Assembly (NCBI GenBank): GCA_030917725.1
Contig: JAUPUE010000054.1
Coordinates: 1 to 5,064, forward strand
Length of the DNA stretch: 5,064 nt
Direction: 5' to 3'
Source: Patescibacteria group bacterium
GTDB lineage: Bacteria; Patescibacteriota; Minisyncoccia; Phycocordibacterales; EsbW-18
The translations under genes were made by a program, and so were the position numbers. The notes beneath the pieces were generated by a model that saw only the letters and a list, made by a program, of their open reading frames with translations, had not been told where the DNA came from and did not search any database. How positions within the stretch are numbered: position 1 is the stretch's first letter; every line of letters starts with the position of its first letter. Below are positions 1-5,064 of this stretch, in pieces.

Positions 1-92
1 GCTGAGTCACTCTTTGGATCAAAGACTGACGAATCAGTACCAAACATGACTATCGGATAGCCGACCCTCGTTGAATTGCTATTTTCTTTCAT
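1..92 (-). CDS. N-terminus of a probable glycosyltransferase, 3' end beyond window
   Basis: An open frame runs leftward from an ATG at 92-90 to the window edge without a stop. It begins MKENSNST and continues RVGYPIVMFGTDSSVFDPKS. The hydrophobic strand PIVMFGTD followed by a Ser/Asp-rich loop (SSVFDPKSDS) resembles the first Rossmann beta-strand of GT4-type glycosyltransferases, where this loop is often followed by an arginine-containing helix that lies outside the window. I chose the ATG at 92 over the in-frame ATG at 47 because starting at 47 would cut off the first strand. The start overlaps the last 14 bases of the upstream glycosyltransferase, like the other junctions on this strand. 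No Shine-Dalgarno is visible, so translation may be coupled to the upstream gene. Only about 30 residues are visible. That this is a coding start is fairly likely; the glycosyltransferase call is tentative. Confidence 0.6.
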   Translation of the reverse strand, partial: MKENSNSTRVGYPIVMFGTDSSVFDPKSDS

Positions 93-1209
93 AGAGTTGT
101 TTGAGCAAAGCTGAGGTCTCCTGAAGCGTTCGTTCAATTGAGAATGTTTGTGATTTCTCTAATGCGGCAGCAACGCACTGATTGCGGAATGCACGGTCAT
201 CCATCATTCGCACAATCGCCTTTTTGAATCCTTCACGATCATCGGGGGTAAGGAGAATCCCCTCGCGTTCGTTTGTGACGAGTTCGGGGAGGCTTCCGAT
301 ATTCGTTCCAACGAAAGGAGTCTCTGCACGCATCACTTCGACAGTTTGGAATGAAAAGCTTTCGAATGAAGAGTTAAGGGCAAACACGTCACTTGCTCGA
401 CAATACGCGAACATCTTTTCTCTCGGTTGATTCCCGGCGAGCGTGATGTAATCTCCAGCACCATAATCAGCAATCATGCGCTCGAGATGTACCCGCTCCG
501 GATCATCCCCCAAAATGACAAAACGCCATCGGGAGTCTTCTTTGTGCAAATCAACAATAACGTCAATAAGCGCAGGAAATCCTTTCCACGGAACGAGTCT
601 CCCTGCCGAGAGCACGAGCTTATCGTCCACAGCAATACCAAGATTATTTCGTGCCTGTTCGCGTGATGGTAGTGATGTTGGCGATTCGATGCCGTTATAG
701 ACCGTCTGTACCGGAGTCTTTGATCCTCGCTTTGCCCATCGAGATACGAGCTTGGTGAAATAGCCGCTTGGAGTGATCACAAGATCAGCATGGCGCACAA
801 TGGTTTGCTCTATTGAACGAAACATCTCGACCATAAAACCATATCGGCGGTCTTGAAAATCATCGACGGTGTCAGTAACACCAAACTTTTGCGAAGCGGT
901 CTCCCATGCGTAATCACCAGGAACGCGAGCAGCGAATCGTTTTCCTCGAAGACGCGCGCCAACAAGAGCCGGAAAACCTGCACTCCCCACGTCTTGGGCA
1001 TACACCACATCTGCGTCACCTGCGTGACAAAAAACCTCCCACGCATACGCAATGTGCCGTATCACCTTTGGAAGATATCCGACCACGCGAAAAGGAAGCA
1101 CCTCAACCTCCCAACCAAGAGCGGGCAAACGATCAAACATTAATTTGCTGTAGGTGGCGGGACCACCAACCTCTGGCGGATAGATTCCTGTGGCTATAAG
1201 GATTTTCAT
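79..1209 (-). CDS. GT4-family glycosyltransferase (376 aa)
   Basis: This is a predicted retaining GT-B glycosyltransferase that transfers a sugar from a nucleotide-sugar donor to a growing surface glycan at the cytoplasmic face of the membrane. The start MKILIATGIYPPEVGGPATY gives the first beta-strand and the Gly-Gly acceptor-side loop (G15, G16). The RVPGDYAWE stretch (residues 95-103) is a pattern I associate with GT4 proteins of candidate-phyla bacteria. A PSGY segment near 147-150 leads into the inter-domain linker at VYNGIE (170-175). The C-terminal donor domain has SAGRLVPWKG (201-210), with donor-phosphate residues R204 and K209. It also has the E-x7-E motif as E283 and E291 in FESFSFQTVE, followed by GSLPELV. 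Full length is normal for the family. The ATG at 1209 overlaps the TGA of the upstream glycosyltransferase in an ATGA junction, which supports this start. A GGGAGG lies about 20 bases upstream, too far for a standard Shine-Dalgarno. The sugar and linkage cannot be read from the sequence. Confidence 0.93.
   Translation of the reverse strand: MKILIATGIYPPEVGGPATYSKLMFDRLPALGWEVEVLPFRVVGYLPKVIRHIAYAWEVFCHAGDADVVYAQDVGSAGFPALVGARLRGKRFAARVPGDYAWETASQKFGVTDTVDDFQDRRYGFMVEMFRSIEQTIVRHADLVITPSGYFTKLVSRWAKRGSKTPVQTVYNGIESPTSLPSREQARNNLGIAVDDKLVLSAGRLVPWKGFPALIDVIVDLHKEDSRWRFVILGDDPERVHLERMIADYGAGDYITLAGNQPREKMFAYCRASDVFALNSSFESFSFQTVEVMRAETPFVGTNIGSLPELVTNEREGILLTPDDREGFKKAIVRMMDDRAFRNQCVAAALEKSQTFSIERTLQETSALLKQLYERK
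1206..1209 (-). promoter_or_regulatory. ATGA stop/start overlap coupling the two GT4 genes
   Basis: The TGA stop of the upstream glycosyltransferase (1208-1206) overlaps the ATG of the next one (1209-1207) in the sequence ATGA. Such a junction usually allows terminating ribosomes to restart on the next gene. No well-placed Shine-Dalgarno precedes the second gene, so coupling is the likely mode of initiation. The use of TGA as a natural stop also fits the standard bacterial code rather than a TGA-glycine code. Confidence 0.85.
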
Positions 1210-2390
1210 GACACTACTTGATAGACCTCCCTATCGATACGTTCTGCGATCACATCCCAATCATATCGCTCTCGGATCATTGTGGTTGCATTAGCGACGA
1301 GCCTCTCACGAAGAGTGGGGTCAGTAGCGAGACGGCGGAGCGCCTGCGCAATCGATTCAACATCACGAACTTCGCACAAAAGGCCGGTGACATCGTGTTC
1401 AATGAAATCAGGGATACCACCGGTCCGCGTCCCGATAACGGGAACACCCGCCGCCATCGCCTCGAGAAAGACGATGCCAAATCCTTCGGCGCGCGGCGTT
1501 CGTGCGAAAGCATCAGACATCGCAACGAGCGGGCCAACATTCTCATATTTGACCTGCCCCATAAATCGCACGTGTTTTTCGAGACCTTTCTCGCGCACAT
1601 ACGCTTCGAGCTCTTCCCTCTTGCTTCCGCTGCCAATGAGCATGAGAAGCACGTTGGGATTTTCTTTGGCAACAACAGCAACTGCATCAATCAATTCAGA
1701 AACACCGTTCTTTGGTTCGATGCGTGAGATGTTGGAGATAACAAATGCATCTTGTGGGATGTTGTGTTCTGTTCGAAGTTTCTGACGCTCATCAACGGTG
1801 ATTGGTTTAAAAAGATTTGTCTCAACACCGTTGGGAATCATCACGCACGCCTTGGCACCTTGGCGCATGTAGTGCGCACAGAGGTCATTTGAAACCGCAT
1901 GACACACAACAGCGTGTCGATACACCATGCGCTCGAAGAAATCCTGAAGCCTTACGATGAAATTGAGGCCCACCTCTTCGTGATATATAGTGAAGTCTGC
2001 AGACTGGATTGTGAGCACATAGGGCACGCCGGTAAGCGCACGAGTGGCAAGGCAGACGAGTCCGCTAAAGAATCCGTTAGCATGGAGAAGCGTGATGTGT
2101 TTCGTGAGCGTAAGATAGATTGTGTAGCCAAGGAGAATTGGCATCATCGAGATGATGTACCAGTACGAGCTATACGAAAGATCGCGGAGCGGATAGAGTG
2201 ATGCCTTACGGATGATTGATGCGCGACCGCGATTTTCGACAGCAGGCTGACCGGCGACTTTTCCGGTCACGACGAACATATCGGTGTGCTGTCCGACTCG
2301 CTCGACAATGTTCTTGAGGAACACTTCGAACCCTCCCAACACGGGAAGATAGTGTAAGACCGGCAGAAGAATTCTATGATCACGTTTCAT
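1206..2390 (-). CDS. GT4-family glycosyltransferase (394 aa)
   Basis: This is a predicted GT-B retaining glycosyltransferase acting on a surface polysaccharide or its lipid-linked precursor. From the N-terminus it has LLPVLHYLPVLGGFEVF (residues 8-24, with Gly-Gly at 19-20), a hydrophobic stretch at about 78-95 that may contact the membrane, HAVSNDL at 164-170, and the linker motif IPNGVETNLF at 185-194. The donor domain has ISRIEPKNGV (221-230, R223 and K227), VLLMLIGSGS (247-256) and a canonical E-x7-E in AEGFGIVFLE (E302, E310), followed by AMAAGVPVIGTRTGGIPD. The frame stays open 117 codons further upstream, to 2741. That extension lies antisense to the aminotransferase and resembles no glycosyltransferase, so I take the ATG at 2390, where the family fold begins. 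A weak GGAA (2398-2401) lies 7 bases before it. The 5' end overlaps the divergent aminotransferase start by 15 bp. It ends in TGA, coupled to the next glycosyltransferase. The donor and acceptor are unknown. Confidence 0.93.
   Translation of the reverse strand: MKRDHRILLPVLHYLPVLGGFEVFLKNIVERVGQHTDMFVVTGKVAGQPAVENRGRASIIRKASLYPLRDLSYSSYWYIISMMPILLGYTIYLTLTKHITLLHANGFFSGLVCLATRALTGVPYVLTIQSADFTIYHEEVGLNFIVRLQDFFERMVYRHAVVCHAVSNDLCAHYMRQGAKACVMIPNGVETNLFKPITVDERQKLRTEHNIPQDAFVISNISRIEPKNGVSELIDAVAVVAKENPNVLLMLIGSGSKREELEAYVREKGLEKHVRFMGQVKYENVGPLVAMSDAFARTPRAEGFGIVFLEAMAAGVPVIGTRTGGIPDFIEHDVTGLLCEVRDVESIAQALRRLATDPTLRERLVANATTMIRERYDWDVIAERIDREVYQVVS
2365..2370 (+). promoter_or_regulatory. weak purine-rich ribosome binding site of the aminotransferase gene
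   Basis: AGAAGA lies five bases before the ATG at 2376. It is only a partial match to the Shine-Dalgarno consensus, but it is well spaced and supports this ATG. It lies inside the coding sequence of the divergent glycosyltransferase. Confidence 0.35.
2376..2390. other. head-to-head overlap of two divergent start regions (15 bp)
   Basis: The plus-strand ATG at 2376 lies inside the first codons of the minus-strand glycosyltransferase, whose ATG is at 2390-2388. The two genes therefore share their first five codons in antisense. Any promoter for either gene must lie within the other's coding sequence, and the two mRNAs would be complementary across their 5' leaders. I saw no convincing -35/-10 pair on either side. 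A TATAGG sequence about 30 bases before the minus-strand ATG is the only faint -10 candidate. Confidence 0.75.
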
Positions 2391-3416
2391 CCTACAATTC
2401 CGTTTAGAACCTATATCCGACGGCTCATTACGCGTCCACATGACCCCGAGCCTCGGCTTTCCGCCTTGTTTCCAGGCCATAGTATCACATTGACCGATTC
2501 TGGCCGATCGGCGCTCGCCCTCATCATCGAGACGCTCAACCTCGAACACAAGCGCATGGCGCTTCCCGCATTTCTCTGTAACAACATCCTTCCGGTGCTC
2601 AAGCACTACAATATCGAACCGGTATTCCTCGATATCGATCCCCTCACCTATCAACCTGCTGAAAGTGCCTACGAAACACCATGTGACGCCGCGCTCATCG
2701 TTGCAACATATGGAAAACTGCCAAATCCATCCATCATCCAATCATTACGTAATCGAGGAACCATCGTCATCGAAGATTGGGCGCACGTAGCGCTCCCGAC
2801 GACACCAATCGATCGCATCGACGGCGATGCGCGCTACTACAGTCTTTCAAAAACGCTCCCCGTCCCCGATGGCGGGCTTGCTATCATCCCTAAAGGCCAT
2901 GTCTCAGGCAGCACGCTCGGGCATCCTCACACTACGTTCACATCAATCAAAGACGTGAAGAAGCTGATGCCATTTGCCGCTACAACCATCGCACTTGCTC
3001 GATTCTTTTTCTCACAAAACAAAGTAGCCTCGCATCCACCGGCATGGCACGGTCTTGCACACCTGCGTCGTATCTCACGTCGCTTTCTCGGTCACGCTCT
3101 TGCCAGTCAAAATGAGAGAAGCAGTGCTTACTGTCACCCAATACGAGTGAACGATTTACGAACAGCGCAGGGTCGTCTCTTTAAAAACAACATCATCGCC
3201 GAACCGCTCTGGAATCATCCGATTATTGAAGCAACGGAAATCGACCGTTCACAATTTCCAAATACTATCGAAGCCGCACAACACACGCTCTGTGTTCCGT
3301 TGTGGCACGTGCGAACAGGAAACGATACACGCGCGTATGAGCAAAAACTAAAACACGCGCTTCCCAATGAGTTTCGTGGCTTTGGAGAGGAGGCTAGTAG
3401 GAACGAGCTTCCATAG
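2376..3416 (+). CDS. DegT/DnrJ/EryC1/StrS-like PLP-dependent aminotransferase (346 aa)
   Basis: This is a predicted fold-type I PLP enzyme of the sugar-aminotransferase superfamily. Such enzymes typically transfer an amino group from glutamate to a keto-sugar nucleotide. TDSGRSALALI (residues 40-50) corresponds to the conserved SG-x-AL phosphate-binding helix start. MALPAFLCNNILPVL (61-75) and EPVFLDIDPLTY (81-92) match the family's 'P-x-F' and 'D-I-D' strands. VIEDWAHV (131-138) carries the cofactor aspartate D134, with H137 where a glutamine is usual. YYSLSKTLPVPDGGLAI (154-170) contains the likely Schiff-base lysine K159 and the following Gly-Gly. The C-terminal domain is short and poorly matched to classical DegT proteins, so the substrate may not be a standard keto-sugar. 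The last dozen or so residues (FRGFGEEASRNELP) are read antisense to the FemAB-like gene and look like a stop-loss extension. It is the only plus-strand gene, overlapping 15 bp at its start and 69 bp at its end. The superfamily call is good; the exact reaction is uncertain. Confidence 0.85.
   Translation: MITFHPTIPFRTYIRRLITRPHDPEPRLSALFPGHSITLTDSGRSALALIIETLNLEHKRMALPAFLCNNILPVLKHYNIEPVFLDIDPLTYQPAESAYETPCDAALIVATYGKLPNPSIIQSLRNRGTIVIEDWAHVALPTTPIDRIDGDARYYSLSKTLPVPDGGLAIIPKGHVSGSTLGHPHTTFTSIKDVKKLMPFAATTIALARFFFSQNKVASHPPAWHGLAHLRRISRRFLGHALASQNERSSAYCHPIRVNDLRTAQGRLFKNNIIAEPLWNHPIIEATEIDRSQFPNTIEAAQHTLCVPLWHVRTGNDTRAYEQKLKHALPNEFRGFGEEASRNELP
3348..3416. other. tail-to-tail overlap of convergent coding regions (69 bp)
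   Basis: The minus-strand FemAB-like gene ends at a TAG at 3350-3348. The plus-strand aminotransferase reads on to a TAG at 3414-3416, so 69 bases code on both strands. On the minus strand they give the conserved-looking C-terminus (LVPTSLLSKATKLIGKRVF), preceded by the LRALWK stretch usual in this family. On the plus strand they give a tail of about 22 residues that resembles nothing. The minus-strand reading is therefore probably the constrained one. There is no room for a bidirectional terminator at the gene ends. Confidence 0.8.
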
Positions 3417-4295
3417 CGCCCGCAGCGGAGACTGTCGAGCCGCTTCATGCGCAGACCTGCCTGCGCAGGCAGGTGAACCGCTGACGGTATAGATTTTGCA
3501 CTCTTCACCGCGCCACCCCTCTTTGAACGTGCGGAGCGATGAGGACGCGTTCGTGCCTCCTAAGAAAAGATCCAATTCCCCGGCTTGCTGAAACTGTTTG
3601 ATTGCATAAAAAAGGATGTGGTGCGGAGCATGAACACTCTTCCCCGCTCGTGATGACGCACTGATGAAATGATAGGCAGAAGCCTCATTAGCAAAGAATA
3701 CCGACGCAGCCTCGATTTTTCCTTTGAGAACAAATACAAAGACGTCTCGATGCATGAGATCTTCGAAAGCCTCCCGTGGCAATGCGATGCCTCCCGCTTC
3801 GTGCATCGTGTCTAGGTAGAGTGCATAGACACGATTGGTTTCTGAGATGTTAGCTCGACGGATATCGGCTCCTTGGGGCATCTCCTCATCAAGAATGTGG
3901 CGTAGCGTCTTGCGCACTGAATCGATGCTGAACGACTTCAGAGCAACGTGATAATCGATGATATCAGCCGATAGCGCTGTTGGCACAACTTTTGCAAGAT
4001 GCTCATGAACACGCACCATGCTCTCTGTTCCGAATCGCTCGATAAAATCTGCACGAAATGATTCCAGCTCAATCGGCGCTTCAGCGAGAGCAACAACATC
4101 CCCACCATCTGAGAATGGGGCGCTAGTGATGCGATCACCGATCTGGGCGACGCGAACCGCGTGCGTACCACGATAGACAAAATGACGAAGCTGGATATAT
4201 GGAAATGCAGTCGTGAGAACACGCTCCCACGCCTCGCTCCAGAATGGGGACCGGACTTTTGACGTATCAGTCAGCTCTTGAAACGCATTATTCAT
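3348..4295 (-). CDS. FemAB/GNAT-family acyl or aminoacyl transferase (315 aa)
   Basis: This is a predicted transferase of the FemAB/BioF2-like GNAT superfamily, of the group often labelled lipid II:glycine glycyltransferase-like. Related proteins move an acyl or aminoacyl group onto an amine of peptidoglycan or of a surface polymer. It has two GNAT-like halves. The first runs from SPFWSEAWERVL (residues 16-27) to SAPFSDGGDVV (58-68), a typical family segment. The second covers about 140-260 and includes VYALYLDTMHEAGGIALP (156-173), HHILFYAIKQFQQAG (225-239) and LGGTNASSSLRTFKEGWRGE (245-264). The C-terminus LRALWKLVP is also usual. Residues 274-281 are encoded by a 20-bp palindrome. An in-frame stop lies just upstream, so the ATG at 4295 is the first possible start. 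It overlaps the deacetylase stop by 8 bp (ATGAATAA) and has no clear Shine-Dalgarno, which suggests translational coupling. The true donor and acceptor are unknown. Pairing with a deacetylase and glycosyltransferases points to polysaccharide modification rather than cell-wall cross-bridges. Confidence 0.85.
   Translation of the reverse strand: MNNAFQELTDTSKVRSPFWSEAWERVLTTAFPYIQLRHFVYRGTHAVRVAQIGDRITSAPFSDGGDVVALAEAPIELESFRADFIERFGTESMVRVHEHLAKVVPTALSADIIDYHVALKSFSIDSVRKTLRHILDEEMPQGADIRRANISETNRVYALYLDTMHEAGGIALPREAFEDLMHRDVFVFVLKGKIEAASVFFANEASAYHFISASSRAGKSVHAPHHILFYAIKQFQQAGELDLFLGGTNASSSLRTFKEGWRGEECKIYTVSGSPACAGRSAHEAARQSPLRALWKLVPTSLLSKATKLIGKRVF
3455..3474. repeat. 20-bp perfect palindrome inside the FemAB-like gene
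   Basis: ACCTGCCTGCGCAGGCAGGT equals its own reverse complement over all 20 bases; the symmetry breaks at the next base on each side (G at both 3454 and 3475). On the minus strand it is read in frame as PACAGR between two serines (residues 274-281), in a linker between the FKEGWRGE motif and the C-terminal helix. As RNA it could form an 8-bp stem with a GCGC loop. It begins 38 bases after the aminotransferase stop, but no T-run follows on either strand, so it is not an ordinary intrinsic terminator. I recall similar CCTGCC...GGCAGG palindromes scattered through Parcubacteria-type genomes; this was not checked. No second copy was seen in the window. Confidence 0.93.
4288..4295 (-). promoter_or_regulatory. 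8-bp stop/start overlap between deacetylase and FemAB-like gene
   Basis: In ATGAATAA the ATG (4295-4293) starts the FemAB-like gene and the TAA (4290-4288) ends the deacetylase in another frame. With no Shine-Dalgarno visible before the ATG, re-initiation by ribosomes finishing the deacetylase is the likely route. This places the two genes in one operon. Confidence 0.8.
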
Positions 4296-5064
4296 GGCGA
4301 GGATTCATAAAGATACTCGCCTGCTCGCTCATCGTCACGATATCGATTGCACGACGGTCGCGAAGCTCAGCCGCGTGCGTGAGCACTGCGTGGAGGATCT
4401 TGAATTGTGTCTCGGTGCTATATGAAAAGTTCGATGGATGGAACCAGAGATGGAATGTCTCACCTCGCTTTGCGGCGGTATCGAGCGCGTGACATATTTT
4501 TCGGATTGTCTGGAACGGTGGAAGAAGCTTTTTGAGACCTTTGCGCGACAAGAACGCGAGGCTGTCAGGTATATTCACCAATCCACTCGAGTGAACCGTT
4601 GGGATGACGGTGTGAGCCGTGGGAAGCCAATAGTCAATACCGCTGCCGAGCGGCCAGAGGCGGTATGGAAGCTTGTGATACCACGCACGATTGAGACCGC
4701 GGAACGATGTGATGCCATGATCCGAAAGAAGATCGTGGTGGCCTTCTTTGTTGCGAGGGAAAACGAATGATCGGAACGAAAGGTTATGCTTTTTGTGAAT
4801 GTCCGCTGCACGACCTATATCGTCTTTTGCAGATTCGCGATCAATCTCACCGTAGAGAGGGTGCGCATACGAATGACTTCCGATTTCGTGACCGACCGAC
4901 GACGCAGTGATGCGCGTAATGAGACCACGCGCGTCGAACCATGCGGTGTCTTCACCATGCTCCCCCACTTCAAGAAGGTGTCCGACGATTGCCCACGTAG
5001 CAGGAACACGGTGGTGCTCGAAAAGTTCGATAAGTCGAGTTGTTATCCCTACCTCCTCTCTAAT
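4288..5064 (-). CDS. polysaccharide deacetylase (NodB-like), 5' end beyond window
   Basis: This is a predicted carbohydrate esterase family 4 / NodB-homology enzyme that removes N- or O-acetyl groups from a polysaccharide using a metal ion. The frame is open to the right edge, giving 258 visible residues. They begin IREEVGITTRLIELFEHH and continue VPATWAIVGHLLE, the usual second strand of the barrel. A GTG at 4968 is an internal valine, not the start. Motif 2 is clear: VGHEIGSHSYAHP, with the metal-binding pair H64 and H68 (visible numbering). RSFVFPRNKEGHHDLL (about 98-113) matches the motif 3 region. FHLWFHPSNF (204-213) supplies the late catalytic-side histidine. Motif 1 with the catalytic aspartate would lie just upstream, outside the window. 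The variant with FPRN and LWFHP resembles deacetylases of exopolysaccharide clusters rather than chitin or peptidoglycan deacetylases. No membrane segment is visible, but a signal peptide could lie in the missing part. It overlaps the FemAB-like gene by 8 bp. Confidence 0.9.
   Translation of the reverse strand: MREEVGITTRLIELFEHHRVPATWAIVGHLLEVGEHGEDTAWFDARGLITRITASSVGHEIGSHSYAHPLYGEIDRESAKDDIGRAADIHKKHNLSFRSFVFPRNKEGHHDLLSDHGITSFRGLNRAWYHKLPYRLWPLGSGIDYWLPTAHTVIPTVHSSGLVNIPDSLAFLSRKGLKKLLPPFQTIRKICHALDTAAKRGETFHLWFHPSNFSYSTETQFKILHAVLTHAAELRDRRAIDIVTMSEQASIFMNPRHE

Noticed and set aside
1218..1785. Two overlapping plus-strand open frames of about 168 codons antisense to a glycosyltransferase
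   Set aside because: They are low-complexity, Arg/Ser-rich shadows of a clear GT4 gene with intact E-x7-E and donor motifs. Open antisense frames of this length occur by chance.
2314..2355. TTGAGG and TAGTGT as a promoter for the aminotransferase
   Set aside because: The spacing is about 30 bases rather than 16-18, and the -10 match is poor.
2391..2741. 117-codon upstream extension of the 1206-2390 glycosyltransferase frame
   Set aside because: It runs antisense to a well-supported aminotransferase, has no glycosyltransferase-like features, and the family N-terminus (LLPVLHYLPVLGG) starts right at the ATG at 2390.
3455..3474. The palindrome as an intrinsic terminator for the aminotransferase
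   Set aside because: The hairpin is plausible, but no T-run follows it on the plus strand (the next bases are GAACCGCTGAC), nor on the minus strand.
4438..4770. Plus-strand open frame of 110 codons
   Set aside because: It is antisense to the conserved deacetylase core, with no recognisable domain or ribosome binding site.
1..5064. CRISPR array, tRNA, rRNA, insertion sequence or attachment site
   Set aside because: No regularly spaced repeats, transposase-like frame, terminal inverted repeats or tRNA-like cloverleaf were seen. The window is fully accounted for by protein-coding genes.

Overview
The window looks like a piece of a cell-surface polysaccharide (capsule, exopolysaccharide or O-antigen-like) biosynthesis cluster. 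The likely host is a small-genome bacterium of the Candidate Phyla Radiation (Patescibacteria, perhaps Parcubacteria-like). This assignment is inference. It rests on three things: the style of the glycosyltransferases and of the FemAB-like protein, extremely tight gene packing, and a 20-bp perfect palindrome of a type I recall from such genomes. One gene ends in TGA, which fits the standard bacterial code, and none of the proteins needs TGA to be read as an amino acid.

Six genes cover every base, with no intergenic DNA. On the minus strand, read from right to left, they are: a polysaccharide deacetylase (4288-5064, 5' end beyond the right edge); a FemAB/GNAT-type acyl or aminoacyl transferase (3348-4295); a GT4 glycosyltransferase (1206-2390); a second GT4 glycosyltransferase (79-1209); and the first codons of a further gene, probably another glycosyltransferase (1-92, 3' end beyond the left edge). 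The only plus-strand gene is a PLP-dependent DegT-like aminotransferase (2376-3416). It sits between the FemAB-like gene and the first glycosyltransferase and overlaps both.

The minus-strand junctions are translational-coupling overlaps of 8, 4 and about 14 bp. The two strand switches are also overlapped: 15 bp head-to-head at 2376-2390 and 69 bp tail-to-tail at 3348-3416. Promoters and 3' ends at the strand switches must therefore lie inside neighbouring coding sequence. I saw no convincing sigma-70 promoter or intrinsic terminator.

As a working model (inference), the glycosyltransferases assemble the sugar chain. The aminotransferase makes an amino sugar or related amine, the deacetylase unmasks amino groups on the polymer, and the FemAB-like enzyme attaches an acyl or aminoacyl group. 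No gene family here is new. The most unusual features are the gap-free two-strand packing and the palindrome that is translated as part of the FemAB-like protein.
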